Assembly (NCBI GenBank): GCA_017395085.1
Contig: JAFPWF010000004.1
Location: 1-54,365, forward strand
Origin: Oscillospiraceae bacterium
GTDB taxonomy: Bacteria; Bacillota; Clostridia; Oscillospirales; Oscillospiraceae
Direction: 5' to 3'
Length of the DNA stretch: 54,365 nucleotides
The notes under the pieces were generated by a model. The model was given only the letters and a program-made list of their open reading frames with translations, was not told the origin of the DNA and did not search any database. Position 1 is the stretch's first letter. Each line of letters opens with the position of its first letter. This document shows, in pieces, positions 6,630 through 15,315 of the stretch. Position numbers and translations under genes: made by a program.

Positions 6630-7811
6630 ATGTATGAGAATCTGAAGAACCGTTTTAGCGAAGTGTTCGGCGAAAAGCCGGCCTTTCTCTTTTCTGCGCC
6701 GGGGCGTACGGAACTTTGCGGAAACCATACCGACCATCAGGGCGGCGTGGTGCTGGCCGCGGCAATCAATCTTGAAACTGTTGCAGCGGTGCGCCCCCGG
6801 GAAGACGGCAAAGTCCGGCTTCTGTCGGAAGGTTACCCCATGTGCGAACTCAGCCTCGACGTCCTGGAGCCGCAGGAAGCGGAACGCGGGAGCACCAAAG
6901 GGCTGATTCGCGGTGTGGCGTCCGGCTTCTCAGCGCGCGGGGTGCCGCCGGTGGGTTTTGACGCCTGCGTCTGCTCCAACGTGCTGACGGGGAGCGGGCT
7001 TTCATCCTCGGCGGCGTTTGAGGTGCTGCTGGGCACCGTCCAGAACCATCTGACCGGCGCAGGGCTGCCCGCGCTGGAAATCGCCCGTATCGGCCAGCTC
7101 GCCGAAAACCGGTTTTTCGGCAAACCCAGCGGCCTGCTGGATCAGGCGGCCTCGGCTTCCGGCGGGGTAGTGTTCCTGGATTTTGCACCCGGGCAGGAGA
7201 CCCGGTCGGAACGCATTGCCATGAACTTTGAGGATTACGGGTACTCGCTGGTAGTCATCGACAGCGGCGCCGACCACGCCGACCTGACGGCAGACTATGC
7301 CGCCATTCCGGCGGAACTCGCCGAAGTCAGCGCGTTCTTCGGAAAGAAGGTGCTGCGCGAGGTAAATGAGGAAGACTTTTATGCGCGGCTCCCGGAAGTT
7401 CGTGCTGCTGCGGGCGACCGCGCCGTTCTGCGCGCCATGCATGTCTATGACGAAAACCGCCGCGTGCTGCTGGCAAAGGCGGCGCTGAAAACCGGCGACT
7501 TGAACGGCTTCTTCCGGCAGCTGCGCGCATCGGGACGTTCTTCTCAGCTGCTGCTGCAGAACATTATTCCGGCCGGGGCGACCAGGATGCAGGCACTTTC
7601 GTATGCGCTGGCCTGCGCGGAACGCCTGCTGGACGGGGAGGGCACCTGCCGTGTGCAGGGCGGCGGTTTTGCCGGGACGATTCTGGCGTTTGTCCCGCTT
7701 GACCGGCTGGACAGCTTCTGTGCGGAAATGAACCGCCTGCTGGATCTGCATGCCTGCCATGTGCTGACAGTGCGTGGGGAAGGCGGTGTGCTGCTGGAGG
7801 ACCAGACATGA
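6630..7811 (+). CDS. galK: Galactokinase
   Basis: A GHMP-family kinase that phosphorylates galactose at C1, the entry step of the Leloir pathway. The galactokinase signature appears near residues 25-40 as APGRTELCGNHTDHQGG, the ATP-binding motif as GSGLSSSAAFEVL, and the third GHMP motif near the C-terminus as CRVQGGGFAGTI. Length is 393 residues, normal for GalK. The start at 6630 has a weak ribosome binding site (CGGAG, spacing about 12). It overlaps galT by four bases (ATGA), so the two are translationally coupled. galE is not in the window. Confidence 0.96.
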   Translation: MYENLKNRFSEVFGEKPAFLFSAPGRTELCGNHTDHQGGVVLAAAINLETVAAVRPREDGKVRLLSEGYPMCELSLDVLEPQEAERGSTKGLIRGVASGFSARGVPPVGFDACVCSNVLTGSGLSSSAAFEVLLGTVQNHLTGAGLPALEIARIGQLAENRFFGKPSGLLDQAASASGGVVFLDFAPGQETRSERIAMNFEDYGYSLVVIDSGADHADLTADYAAIPAELAEVSAFFGKKVLREVNEEDFYARLPEVRAAAGDRAVLRAMHVYDENRRVLLAKAALKTGDLNGFFRQLRASGRSSQLLLQNIIPAGATRMQALSYALACAERLLDGEGTCRVQGGGFAGTILAFVPLDRLDSFCAEMNRLLDLHACHVLTVRGEGGVLLEDQT

Positions 7812-9328
7812 CTGACAGACTGAAACCCGATGGATTTGAAAATGCCGTCAGACCCGCCCTGCTGGGTTTGCTGGACTATGCAGAAGAAAAGGGCCTGATC
7901 GAGGCCGGTGACCGGACTTACTGTGAAAACCGGCTCCTGCAGATCCTGCAGCTGGATTCGCCGACCGGGGAAGACAAAACCCTGCGGGCGGAACTCCCGG
8001 AACTGTTGCAGGTGCTGATTGATTCCGCCGTCCGGCGCGGCGTTATAAGCGAAGGCGTTGTGGCAGCGGATCTGTTCGACAGCCTCCTGATGGATGCGGT
8101 CACGCCGTATCCGCATGAGGTGCGCCGGCGCTTTGCCGAAAAACTGCAGGAAAGCCCGCAGGCGGCAACAGACTGGTTTTATGCCTTCAGCTGTGACACC
8201 AATTACATCCGCCGCGACCGGATCGCTCGGGATCGCAAATGGATCTATCAGGGGCCGTACGGCGAGCTGGACATCACCATCAATCTTTCCAAACCGGAGA
8301 AGGACCCCCGCGCCATCGCCGCGGCAAAACTGCTGCCGCAGACGGCCTACCCCAAGTGCCAGCTCTGCGCCGAGAATGAGGGCTATGCCGGGCGGCTGAA
8401 TCACCCGGGGCGTTCCAACCACCGGCTGATCCCGCTGACGATTGCGGGAGAAAACTGGTTTTACCAGTACTCCCCGTATGTCTACTATAACGAGCACTGC
8501 ATCGTCTTCAACAGCCGTCACACCCCGATGAAGATTGACAGGGCGGCATTTGAAAAGCTCTTCAGCTTCATTGAGCAGTTTCCCCACTACTTTGTGGGCT
8601 CCAACGCGGACCTGCCGATCGTGGGCGGCTCGATTCTGAGCCACGATCATTTTCAGGGCGGGCACTACGAGTTTGCAATGGCGAGAGCGGAAGTGGAGGA
8701 GCAGTACTGCTTCCAAGACTTCCCGGAGGTTCAGGCGGGGATTGTGCACTGGCCGATGTCGGTGCTGCGGCTGCGCTCGGAGAATCCGGAAAAGGTCATA
8801 GACCTGGCGGAACGGCTGCTGAACCGCTGGCGCGGCTATACCGACGAATCCGTTTTCGTCTTTGCCGAGACCGACGGGGAACCGCACAACACGGTGACCC
8901 CGATTGCGCGCCGGCGTGGGCAGGATTATGAACTTGACCTCGTGCTGCGCAACAACATCACCACCGAGGAATACCCGCTCGGTGTTTATCATCCGCATCA
9001 GGATCTGCACCACATCAAGAAGGAGAACATCGGCCTGATCGAAGTCATGGGCCTCGCAGTTCTGCCGTCCCGGCTGTTGACGGAGCTGGCTGCCCTGAAA
9101 GAGGCCATCCTCTCCGGTGCCGACCTGAGGGCCGACGTTCTGACTGCTGCACATGCCGACTGGGCGGAGGACATTCTGCGGCGCAGAGCGGTGACTGCCG
9201 AAAACGTCGAAGCTGTGCTGCAGGAAGAAGTGGGCGCCGTCTTTCAGCGGGTACTGGAGGATGCCGGCGTCTTTCAGCGCGATTCCGTCGGCCGCGCAGC
9301 CTTCCGCTGCTTCCTGGATGCGGTGTAA
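7808..9328 (+). CDS. galT: UDP-glucose--hexose-1-phosphate uridylyltransferase, type 2
   Basis: Transfers UMP between UDP-glucose and galactose-1-P, the second Leloir step. At 506 residues it is the long Firmicutes-type GalT, not the roughly 350-residue enterobacterial form. The HIT-like core has NHPGRSNHRL, YYNEHCIVF and the nucleophile region GGSILSHDHFQGG with its conserved His residues. The C-terminal half carries PHNTVTPIAR and LGVYHPHQDLHHIK. The start overlaps galK by four bases, so the pair forms one operon. Confidence 0.95.
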   Translation: MTDRLKPDGFENAVRPALLGLLDYAEEKGLIEAGDRTYCENRLLQILQLDSPTGEDKTLRAELPELLQVLIDSAVRRGVISEGVVAADLFDSLLMDAVTPYPHEVRRRFAEKLQESPQAATDWFYAFSCDTNYIRRDRIARDRKWIYQGPYGELDITINLSKPEKDPRAIAAAKLLPQTAYPKCQLCAENEGYAGRLNHPGRSNHRLIPLTIAGENWFYQYSPYVYYNEHCIVFNSRHTPMKIDRAAFEKLFSFIEQFPHYFVGSNADLPIVGGSILSHDHFQGGHYEFAMARAEVEEQYCFQDFPEVQAGIVHWPMSVLRLRSENPEKVIDLAERLLNRWRGYTDESVFVFAETDGEPHNTVTPIARRRGQDYELDLVLRNNITTEEYPLGVYHPHQDLHHIKKENIGLIEVMGLAVLPSRLLTELAALKEAILSGADLRADVLTAAHADWAEDILRRRAVTAENVEAVLQEEVGAVFQRVLEDAGVFQRDSVGRAAFRCFLDAV

Positions 9329-9367
9329 GTAATGCAGATCACCATCCGGGACTGACTTTGTACTGAC

Positions 9368-9389
9368 GCACCGGCCTGCGGGCCGGTGC
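9368..9389. other. Stem-loop in the galT-alsT gap
   Basis: A perfect nine-base-pair stem, GCACCGGCC/GGCCGGTGC, with a TGCG loop. No T-run follows on either strand, so it is probably an mRNA-stabilising or weak pausing structure between galT and the symporter gene. Confidence 0.5.
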
Positions 9390-9432
9390 GCAAATATGCA
9401 GGAAGCAAAACAGGGAAAAGGAGAAAGAAAAC

Positions 9433-10845
9433 ATGATCAACGCCATCGACAATGTTGTCAATGCCATCAGCGGGGTGCTCTACAAACCCTATATTGTCCC
9501 GCTGCTGCTGGTTCTTGCCGGGATCATCTTCACGGTTCAGACCGGACTGATGCAGTTCCGCCTGTTCAGTGAGTCCATCCGGGTGGTAAAGGAAAAGCCG
9601 GTAAACCTCGGCGCCACGTCCTCTTTCGGGGCGCTGATGGTCTCGACGGCTTCCCGCGTGGGCACCGGAAATATCATGGGCGTTTCCACGGCACTCTGTC
9701 TGGGCGGTCCGGGCGCTATTTTCTGGATGTGGATTACCGCCATCCTCGGCGGAGCGTCGGCCTATGTGGAATCGACCCTGGCGCAGATCTATAAAAAGAA
9801 GGATTCCGACGGAACCAGCTACGGCGGACCGTCCTATTACATGCAGGATGCACTGGGGCAGCGCTGGCTGGGCGTGATCTTCGCGGTCGTCCTGATTCTC
9901 ACCTATGCGGTCGGCTACAATATGCTGGCAGCGTATAACACCCAGGATACCTTCAGCGCGTTTTCCTTCTATTCCGGCAGCACACCGGTTATTATAGGTC
10001 TGGTGCTTGCGGTCCTCTTCGGCATCTGTGTGCTGGGCGGCGGAAAGCGCCTGACCAAAGTGACCGAGGTCCTTGTGCCGGTAATGGGAATCCTGTATGT
10101 TGTGGTTTCGCTGATTGTCGTCATCATGCACATCGGGAGCCTTCCGCATGTGTTCGGCATGATCTTCAAATCCGCCTTCAACCTGAAGGCGATCTTCGGC
10201 GGCTTTACCGGTTCCTGCATCATGTGGGGCATTAAGCGCGGCCTGTACTCCAACGAAGCCGGTATGGGCTCTGCTCCCAACGCGGCGGCAGCTGCCGATG
10301 TGGCGCACCCCGCCAAACAGGGGCTGGTCCAGATGCTGTCGGTATTTATCGACACGCTGCTCATCTGCTCGGCCACGGCGTTCATGTGCCTCTTCTCCGG
10401 CGTGGAACCTTCTGCCGATGCAGCCGGCGCCGCCTACGTGCAGGCTGCAACCCGCACGGCGCTTGGGAACTTCGGCCCGATCTTTATGGCGGTGGCGGTC
10501 TCGCTCTTCGCCTTTACCACGCTGCTCGGCAACTATTACTACACCGAAGGCTGCCTGCGCTTCATTCTGAAGCGGGAGCCGGGCAAACAGTTCATGCTGG
10601 TGTTTCGCCTTGCTGCGACCTTCCTGGTCTTCCTCGGCGCGGTCATTTCGGCTGGGCTTGCCTGGGATACCGCGGACCTTCTGCAGGCGCTGATGGTGCT
10701 CATCAACGTACCGGTCATCCTGATTCTGGCAAAGCCTGCTGTCCAGGCGCTGAAGGATTACGAGAACCAGCGCAAGGCCGGAAAAGAGCCGACCTACAAC
10801 GCCGAGCAAAACGGCATCACCGGGACGGACTTCTGGCGCGGATAA
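9433..10845 (+). CDS. AGCS-family sodium:alanine/glycine symporter
   Basis: A 470-residue polytopic membrane protein with about 11 hydrophobic segments. Family hallmarks are TGLMQFRLF near the N-terminus, SSFGALMVSTASRVGTGNI (the first conserved substrate/Na+ region), GGPSYYMQ and the RGLYSNEAGMGSAPNAAAAA box near residues 270-290. AGCS carriers import alanine or glycine with sodium. The start follows AAAAGGAGAAAG. It lies about 100 bases after galT and is closed by the terminator at 10873. The exact amino acid cannot be told from sequence. Confidence 0.93.
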   Translation: MINAIDNVVNAISGVLYKPYIVPLLLVLAGIIFTVQTGLMQFRLFSESIRVVKEKPVNLGATSSFGALMVSTASRVGTGNIMGVSTALCLGGPGAIFWMWITAILGGASAYVESTLAQIYKKKDSDGTSYGGPSYYMQDALGQRWLGVIFAVVLILTYAVGYNMLAAYNTQDTFSAFSFYSGSTPVIIGLVLAVLFGICVLGGGKRLTKVTEVLVPVMGILYVVVSLIVVIMHIGSLPHVFGMIFKSAFNLKAIFGGFTGSCIMWGIKRGLYSNEAGMGSAPNAAAAADVAHPAKQGLVQMLSVFIDTLLICSATAFMCLFSGVEPSADAAGAAYVQAATRTALGNFGPIFMAVAVSLFAFTTLLGNYYYTEGCLRFILKREPGKQFMLVFRLAATFLVFLGAVISAGLAWDTADLLQALMVLINVPVILILAKPAVQALKDYENQRKAGKEPTYNAEQNGITGTDFWRG

Positions 10846-10872
10846 ATCATTCCAAACAGAACAAATCAGATA

Positions 10873-10906
10873 GGGACCCTGCCAACGGCAGGGTCCCATT
10901 TCTTTG
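10873..10906 (+). terminator. Terminator after the symporter gene
   Basis: GGGACCCTGCC (10873-10883) pairs perfectly with GGCAGGGTCCC (10887-10897), followed by ATTTCTTT. Confidence 0.85.
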
Positions 10907-10918
10907 CTGTTTTGAGTC

Positions 10919-12709
10919 TCAGATTTTGATCGTCAGCACATTCAGGCCGAGCAGGTTCTGATATTGGATGTCGTCAGCCATACGGTAAACCATCCGGATG
11001 CCGATGTTTTTCGCGGGGTCATCCGGGTCGGTGATCTTCTGCCGCTCGGCGGGGTCGAACGGAATGCAGTCATCCTTGATGCGCAGCAGCACACTGTCAT
11101 CCTTGTACACCACCCGGATGTCTACCGTATGCTTTTTCTTGTCCTTCCGGAACCCGTGGTCCACAACGTTGCCGGCCATTTCCTCCAGGGCCAGACCGGC
11201 CAGGCCGGAACGCCGCTGGTCGATGCCCTTATCCTGACAGAAGTCCTGAACTTTGTGCGCAATGGTTACGACTTCGTCCATACTCTTTACGGTCAGGTCC
11301 AGCCGGTCCGTCTCCGGCACGCCGAACTCTTTTGGGATAACCATAAGCTCTTCCATGTTTTTGGGGAAGCGCCGGTTTTTCAGATAGGCATAGAGGACGA
11401 TGACAACGGTCGTTACCACGCCGTTCAGCACGTTGGCAATGTATACGCTGTTCATCCCTAGGCGGGAAATCAGCAGCGCGGTAAATCCGGCAACGCAGAC
11501 GACGCCGTCCAGTATGGAAAGGATATGCACCAGTGCCTGCTTGTTGGACGCCTGCCCGTAACAGACAAAGTGCATGCACATGATGCTGAACGGCATGCTG
11601 AGCGGCAGGATCCGGAAGCCCCAGACCGTCATCATATAAACCGGGGCAGAGGGATCACGATAGAAAAACCGCGTCATCGGGACGGCAAAGAGAATCAGGA
11701 GAGCCGAAATCACACACATCAGGGGGATAAAACGGAAGAACATGTTGCGCATGACGTCCGTCAGAGTCTGGCGGTCTTCCTCACCGACGCTGATGCTGAT
11801 GATCATGCGGGAGACGGCCAGCATCCCTCCGGGAATCGCCCAGAAGAAGCGGAGAATCGAGTCGGAGGCGGCATAGGCCGAGAGCCCGACACTGCCGACA
11901 TAGGCTGTGATGAGGGCGTTGACGATGAGACCGCGCAGCGTCTGATAACCGTTGGATGCTGCGCCGGGAATACCGATCCGGATCAGGGCACCGCTTTCCC
12001 GCCAGGCAATCTGTTTTAAGTCAAACCGCAGTTGGGACTTCCCGGACAGAAAGTACTCCGCTTCGACCGCGAAAAAGACCCACAATGCCAGAGAAGATGC
12101 CAGTGCGAGACCGAAAGCGCCCCAGCGGAAGAGCGTCACAAACAGAACGTTTAACAGGAGATTGACGACAATCAGCGCGAGGCCGGCCGTGGTGGTCCTG
12201 CGGATTTTATTTTCCATGGACAGGAAAGCGGAAAGCTGGTTTCCCAGAATATACGGGAGCTCTCCGATGGCCTGCCCCAGCAGGTAAGCGTTAAAAACAG
12301 GACGCACTGCTTCGTCACGGGTCAGAAAACCGCTCCAGTCAAAGACCGCGATCATTGCCATCCCGAGAACGGAAACGACGGAAACGATCAGAGCAAGGGC
12401 AAGGTCCACGGAAAACAGGCCCTGAACTTTGTCGAATTGATTCCGACCCATATAGGTGCCGCACAGAATGGTCGCTCCACTGAAGAGCATGAAGCTGATG
12501 GAATAAATCAGCATGTTGATGGGGCCGAAAAGCGCAACCGCACTCATGGCGGTTTCACCGACAAAGTTGCTGGCGAAAAGGCCGGAAACAACGCCGTTCA
12601 CGGCTGAAATCGCCGCCAGCAGGATCTGGACCGGCAGCAGCCGGAAAAGCAGCTTTGTGACCATCCGGCCGTTCGAGGCTTTGGAGTCGGTATCGTGATG
12701 CAATTTCAC
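10919..12709 (-). CDS. MATE-family transporter fused to an RsbW-like histidine-kinase-type ATPase
   Basis: About 596 residues. GTG 12709 is chosen because AAAGGA lies about seven bases upstream; an earlier in-frame ATG would sit upstream of the promoter's expected start. Residues ~15-420 form a 12-span MATE (MatE/polysaccharide-exporter-like) fold. The last ~130 residues are a GHKL/HATPase domain of the RsbW/SpoIIAB anti-sigma type: N-box LALEEMAGNVVDHG near 507-518, RIKDDCIPFDP as G1-like, and NIGIRMVYRMAD as G2. In normal RsbW proteins this domain binds ATP and a sigma factor or phosphorylates an anti-anti-sigma factor. The G1 box has Cys where Gly is usual, so ATP handling may be altered. 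Substrate unknown. Confidence 0.85.
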   Translation of the reverse strand: MKLHHDTDSKASNGRMVTKLLFRLLPVQILLAAISAVNGVVSGLFASNFVGETAMSAVALFGPINMLIYSISFMLFSGATILCGTYMGRNQFDKVQGLFSVDLALALIVSVVSVLGMAMIAVFDWSGFLTRDEAVRPVFNAYLLGQAIGELPYILGNQLSAFLSMENKIRRTTTAGLALIVVNLLLNVLFVTLFRWGAFGLALASSLALWVFFAVEAEYFLSGKSQLRFDLKQIAWRESGALIRIGIPGAASNGYQTLRGLIVNALITAYVGSVGLSAYAASDSILRFFWAIPGGMLAVSRMIISISVGEEDRQTLTDVMRNMFFRFIPLMCVISALLILFAVPMTRFFYRDPSAPVYMMTVWGFRILPLSMPFSIMCMHFVCYGQASNKQALVHILSILDGVVCVAGFTALLISRLGMNSVYIANVLNGVVTTVVIVLYAYLKNRRFPKNMEELMVIPKEFGVPETDRLDLTVKSMDEVVTIAHKVQDFCQDKGIDQRRSGLAGLALEEMAGNVVDHGFRKDKKKHTVDIRVVYKDDSVLLRIKDDCIPFDPAERQKITDPDDPAKNIGIRMVYRMADDIQYQNLLGLNVLTIKI

Positions 12710-12776
12710 TTGGCATCCTTTCCTTTCCGGATCATAACTGTAAAAGCAGCCGGGAAGATTCGCTGCAGTCCATGCC

Positions 12777-12805
12777 ATTATATCACCGCTGCCTTCCTGC
12801 GGCAA
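12777..12805 (-). promoter_or_regulatory. Promoter of the MATE-ATPase gene
   Basis: TTGCCG (12800-12805) and a perfect TATAAT (12777-12782), 17 bases apart on the minus strand. Confidence 0.65.
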
Positions 12806-12821
12806 GCCGCAGTAAAGGCAG
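12789..12821. repeat. Nested inverted repeat between divergent promoters
   Basis: The outer arms CTGCCTT/AAGGCAG enclose the inner arms CTGCGGC/GCCGCAG around an AA loop. It overlaps the -35 region of the MATE promoter and sits just upstream of the nagB promoter, so it could be an operator for either. It has no T-run. Confidence 0.5.
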
Positions 12822-12838
12822 ACGCTTCAAATTTTTCA

Positions 12839-12867
12839 TTGACCGGAAACAGCACAGAGATTATAAT
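12839..12867 (+). promoter_or_regulatory. nagB-glmM promoter
   Basis: TTGACC (12839-12844) and TATAAT (12862-12867) with 17-base spacing. Transcription would start near 12874, giving a leader of about 218 bases that contains the ribozyme. Confidence 0.8.
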
Positions 12868-12926
12868 ACCAACGATATAAAAACTGCCCGCAGCCGAAGG
12901 GAGGGCGGAAACCGGCGGGGTATGTT

Positions 12927-13050
12927 AGCGCCAGGACCGGAAACGGTTGACGAGGGTTGGCAGTTGTCGAAAGACTCGGCGGATGCTGTCACGGTGTGCG
13001 GTGCGCCGTCAGGGAAAATGCAAAAAGCGGAATCAAAACCGTAACAGAGG
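12927..13050 (+). ncRNA. glmS ribozyme in the leader of nagB-glmM
   Basis: The leader carries the conserved elements of the glucosamine-6-phosphate-activated glmS ribozyme in order: A-GCGCC at 12927-12932 (cleavage expected between A12927 and G12928), GTTGACGAGG at about 12946, TTGTCGAAAGACTCGGCGGATG-type core at 12964-12985 and the A-rich ...GGAATCAAAACCG tail. TGGCAG before the core can pair with CTGTCA after it, as in helix P2. In known cases glucosamine-6-P triggers self-cleavage and mRNA decay, lowering expression of the enzyme that makes it. Here the next gene is nagB, not glmS. Recognition is by eye; a covariance-model search would settle it. Confidence 0.92.
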
Positions 13051-13092
13051 TTTTCCCGGCACCGAAAATGACCGCAGTAAGGAGTATGAACC

Positions 13093-13884
13093 ATGAGAGT
13101 TGTTATACAGGAAAATTACGAAAAAATGTGCAAATGGGCGGCGGATTATATCGCCGCAAAGATTCGCAATCATAAAGAAGACAGGCCTTTCGTGCTCGGC
13201 CTGCCGACAGGCTCCAGCCCCATCGGCGTCTATAAGGAACTTGCCCGGCAGAACCAGGCCGGAGAGCTTTCTTTTGCCAATGTCGTGACGTTCAACATGG
13301 ACGAATATCTCGGCCTGCCCCATGAACACGACCAGAGCTACTGGTACTTCATGCACGACAATTTCTTTGATCACCTGGTTGACATGAAGCCGGAGAACAT
13401 CAACATTCTCAACGGCATGACCGACGATCCCGAGGGCGAGTGCAGACGCTATGAAGAGAAGATCGCAAGCTATGGCGGCATCGACCTCTTTATGGGCGGC
13501 ATCGGCGTGGACGGACACATCGCCTTCAATGAGCCGTTTACCTCCCTCTCCTCCCGCACCGGCGTTCGGAATCTGACCACCGATACGAGAATCGTGAATT
13601 CCCGCTTCTTCGGCAATGATCCGGAAGCGGTTCCTTCCCAGGCGCTGTCGGTCGGCGTCGGCACCGTGACGGATTCCAAAGAAGTCCTCATTCTCATTAA
13701 CGGCCACAACAAGGCGCGTGCGCTTGCGGCAACCGTGGAGGGCAATGTCAGCCACAAGTGGACCTGCTCCGCGCTGCAGATGCATAACGGCGCAATCATT
13801 GCCTGCGATGAAGCTGCCTGCGGAGAACTCACCGTGGACACCTACAAGTATTTCCTGGACATTGAGAAGAAAGAGAGACTGTAA
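13093..13884 (+). CDS. nagB: Glucosamine-6-phosphate deaminase/isomerase
   Basis: A 263-residue enzyme interconverting glucosamine-6-P with fructose-6-P and ammonia. Motifs are LGLPTGSSP (phosphate loop), [10 protein letters not shown] with the catalytic Asp, and [14 protein letters not shown] with the Asp, His and Glu of the active site. It is much shorter than the roughly 600-residue GlmS and has no glutaminase domain, so it is not GlmS. AAGGAG lies eight bases before ATG. NagB is normally catabolic and reversible; the upstream glmS ribozyme and the directly following glmM suggest it may supply glucosamine-6-P for the cell wall here. That direction is inference. Confidence 0.96.
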   Translation: MRVVIQENYEKMCKWAADYIAAKIRNHKEDRPFVLGLPTGSSPIGVYKELARQNQAGELSFANVVTFNMDEYLGLPHEHDQSYWYFMHDNFFDHLVDMKPENINILNGMTDDPEGECRRYEEKIASYGGIDLFMGGIGVDGHIAFNEPFTSLSSRTGVRNLTTDTRIVNSRFFGNDPEAVPSQALSVGVGTVTDSKEVLILINGHNKARALAATVEGNVSHKWTCSALQMHNGAIIACDEAACGELTVDTYKYFLDIEKKERL

Positions 13885-13886
13885 GC

Positions 13887-15233
13887 ATGGGCAAGTACTT
13901 CGGAACAGACGGATTTCGCGGCGAAGCCAACAAAGACCTGAACTTTGAACATGCGGTGAAGATCGGCCGCTTCCTGGGCTGGTACTACGGAGCCAGACAG
14001 GGGAAGAAGGCCAAGATCGTCATCGGCAAGGACACCAGACGGAGTTCCTACATGTTTGAGTATGCGCTGTGCACCGGCCTGATGGCGAGCGGCGCGGACG
14101 CCTACATCATGCACGTGACGACAACTCCATCGGTTGCCTACATTGCGAGAGTCGACGACTTTGACTGCGGGATCATGATCTCCGCCTCGCACAACCCGTT
14201 CTATGACAACGGCATCAAGCTCCTGAACGGCAACGGCGAAAAGATGGACGAAGAGACGATCCTTATGGTTGAAGACTATATCGACGGCAAAATGGAAGTG
14301 CCGATAGCCGAACGGGAAGCGATCGGGCGGACTGTGGACTATGTCTCAGGCCGGAACCGCTATATCGGGCACCTGATCTCAATGTCCAAGTACAGCTTCA
14401 AGGATGTGAAGGTCGGCCTGGATGTCGCAAACGGCGCGGCCTGGTCCATTGCGAAGGCGGTGTTCGACGCCTTGGGCGCAAAGACTTACGTGATGAACGA
14501 CGCACCGGACGGTTACAACATCAACACGGATTGTGGCAGCACGCACATTGAGCACCTGCAGAAATTCGTGGTGGAGAACGGCCTGGATGTCGGCTTTGCC
14601 TATGACGGAGATGCCGACCGCTGCCTCTGCGTGGATGAGAAGGGCAACGTTGTGACCGGCGACCATACCCTGTATATTTACGGCCTGTATATGAAGGAGC
14701 GCGGCAAGCTCCTGAACAACAAGGTTGTGACGACGGTTATGTCGAACTTCGGCCTGTACAAGGCGCTGGATAAGGTGGGCATCGAGTATGACAAGACCAA
14801 GGTCGGCGACAAATATGTCTACGAGAACATGGTGGAAACCGGAAACCGCCTGGGCGGCGAGCAGAGCGGCCACACCATTTTCCTGAAGTACGAGACGACG
14901 GGCGACGGCATCCTGACCAGCCTGAAGCTGATGGAAGTTATGCTGGCAAAGCAAAAGCCCATGAGCGAACTGGCGGCGCCGGTGGTGTTCTATCCGCAGG
15001 TCTTGAAGAACGTGCGCGTAAAGTCCAAGCCCGCCGCGCAGAACGACCCCGACGTACAGGCGGCCGTGAAAAAGGTCGCGGACGAGCTCGGCAACACGGG
15101 CAGAATCCTGGTCCGCGAGTCCGGCACCGAACCGGTCATCCGTGTGATGGTCGAAGCCGACACCAAAGAGCTGTGCGAAAAGTACGTGGACAGCGTCATC
15201 GAGGTCATCACGGCGAAAGGCCATCTGGCATAA
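13887..15233 (+). CDS. glmM: Phosphoglucosamine mutase (or related phosphohexomutase)
   Basis: Converts glucosamine-6-P to glucosamine-1-P for UDP-GlcNAc synthesis. At 448 residues it has the alpha-D-phosphohexomutase domains in order: GTDGFRG near the N-terminus, the phosphoserine loop MISASHNPFYDNG at about 92-104, the metal loop AYDGDADRC at about 240, GGEQSGH, and the phosphate-binding RESGTEPVIRVMVE near the C-terminus. The start is two bases after the nagB stop, so the two genes are co-translated under the same ribozyme. The GEQSGH and RESGTEP forms favour GlmM over phosphomannomutase. Confidence 0.94.
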   Translation: MGKYFGTDGFRGEANKDLNFEHAVKIGRFLGWYYGARQGKKAKIVIGKDTRRSSYMFEYALCTGLMASGADAYIMHVTTTPSVAYIARVDDFDCGIMISASHNPFYDNGIKLLNGNGEKMDEETILMVEDYIDGKMEVPIAEREAIGRTVDYVSGRNRYIGHLISMSKYSFKDVKVGLDVANGAAWSIAKAVFDALGAKTYVMNDAPDGYNINTDCGSTHIEHLQKFVVENGLDVGFAYDGDADRCLCVDEKGNVVTGDHTLYIYGLYMKERGKLLNNKVVTTVMSNFGLYKALDKVGIEYDKTKVGDKYVYENMVETGNRLGGEQSGHTIFLKYETTGDGILTSLKLMEVMLAKQKPMSELAAPVVFYPQVLKNVRVKSKPAAQNDPDVQAAVKKVADELGNTGRILVRESGTEPVIRVMVEADTKELCEKYVDSVIEVITAKGHLA

Positions 15234-15251
15234 AACAGACAAGTAGAATCA

Positions 15252-15284
15252 AAGAGGGATTGTCATGTTCTGGCAATCCCTCTT
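15252..15284. terminator. Inverted repeat after glmM
   Basis: AAGAGGGATTG (15252-15262) pairs with CAATCCCTCTT (15274-15284). The stem is perfect but the following T-run is short, so termination may be partial, with read-through into the lyxose isomerase gene. Confidence 0.55.
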
Positions 15285-15315
15285 GAACTGACAGGATCAC
15301 AACGGAGGAATCGGT

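Noticed and set aside
7544-9154. A 536-codon minus-strand frame opposite galK/galT
   Set aside because: Arg/Gln/His-rich translation without family motifs; galT on the other strand is unmistakable.
9274-10899. A 541-codon minus-strand frame opposite the AGCS symporter
   Set aside because: Composition (His, Arg and Gln rich) is typical of an antisense shadow; the symporter is clearly the real gene.
13093-13884. Reading the gene behind the glmS ribozyme as glmS
   Set aside because: It is 263 residues with NagB active-site motifs and lacks the N-terminal glutaminase and paired SIS domains of GlmS.
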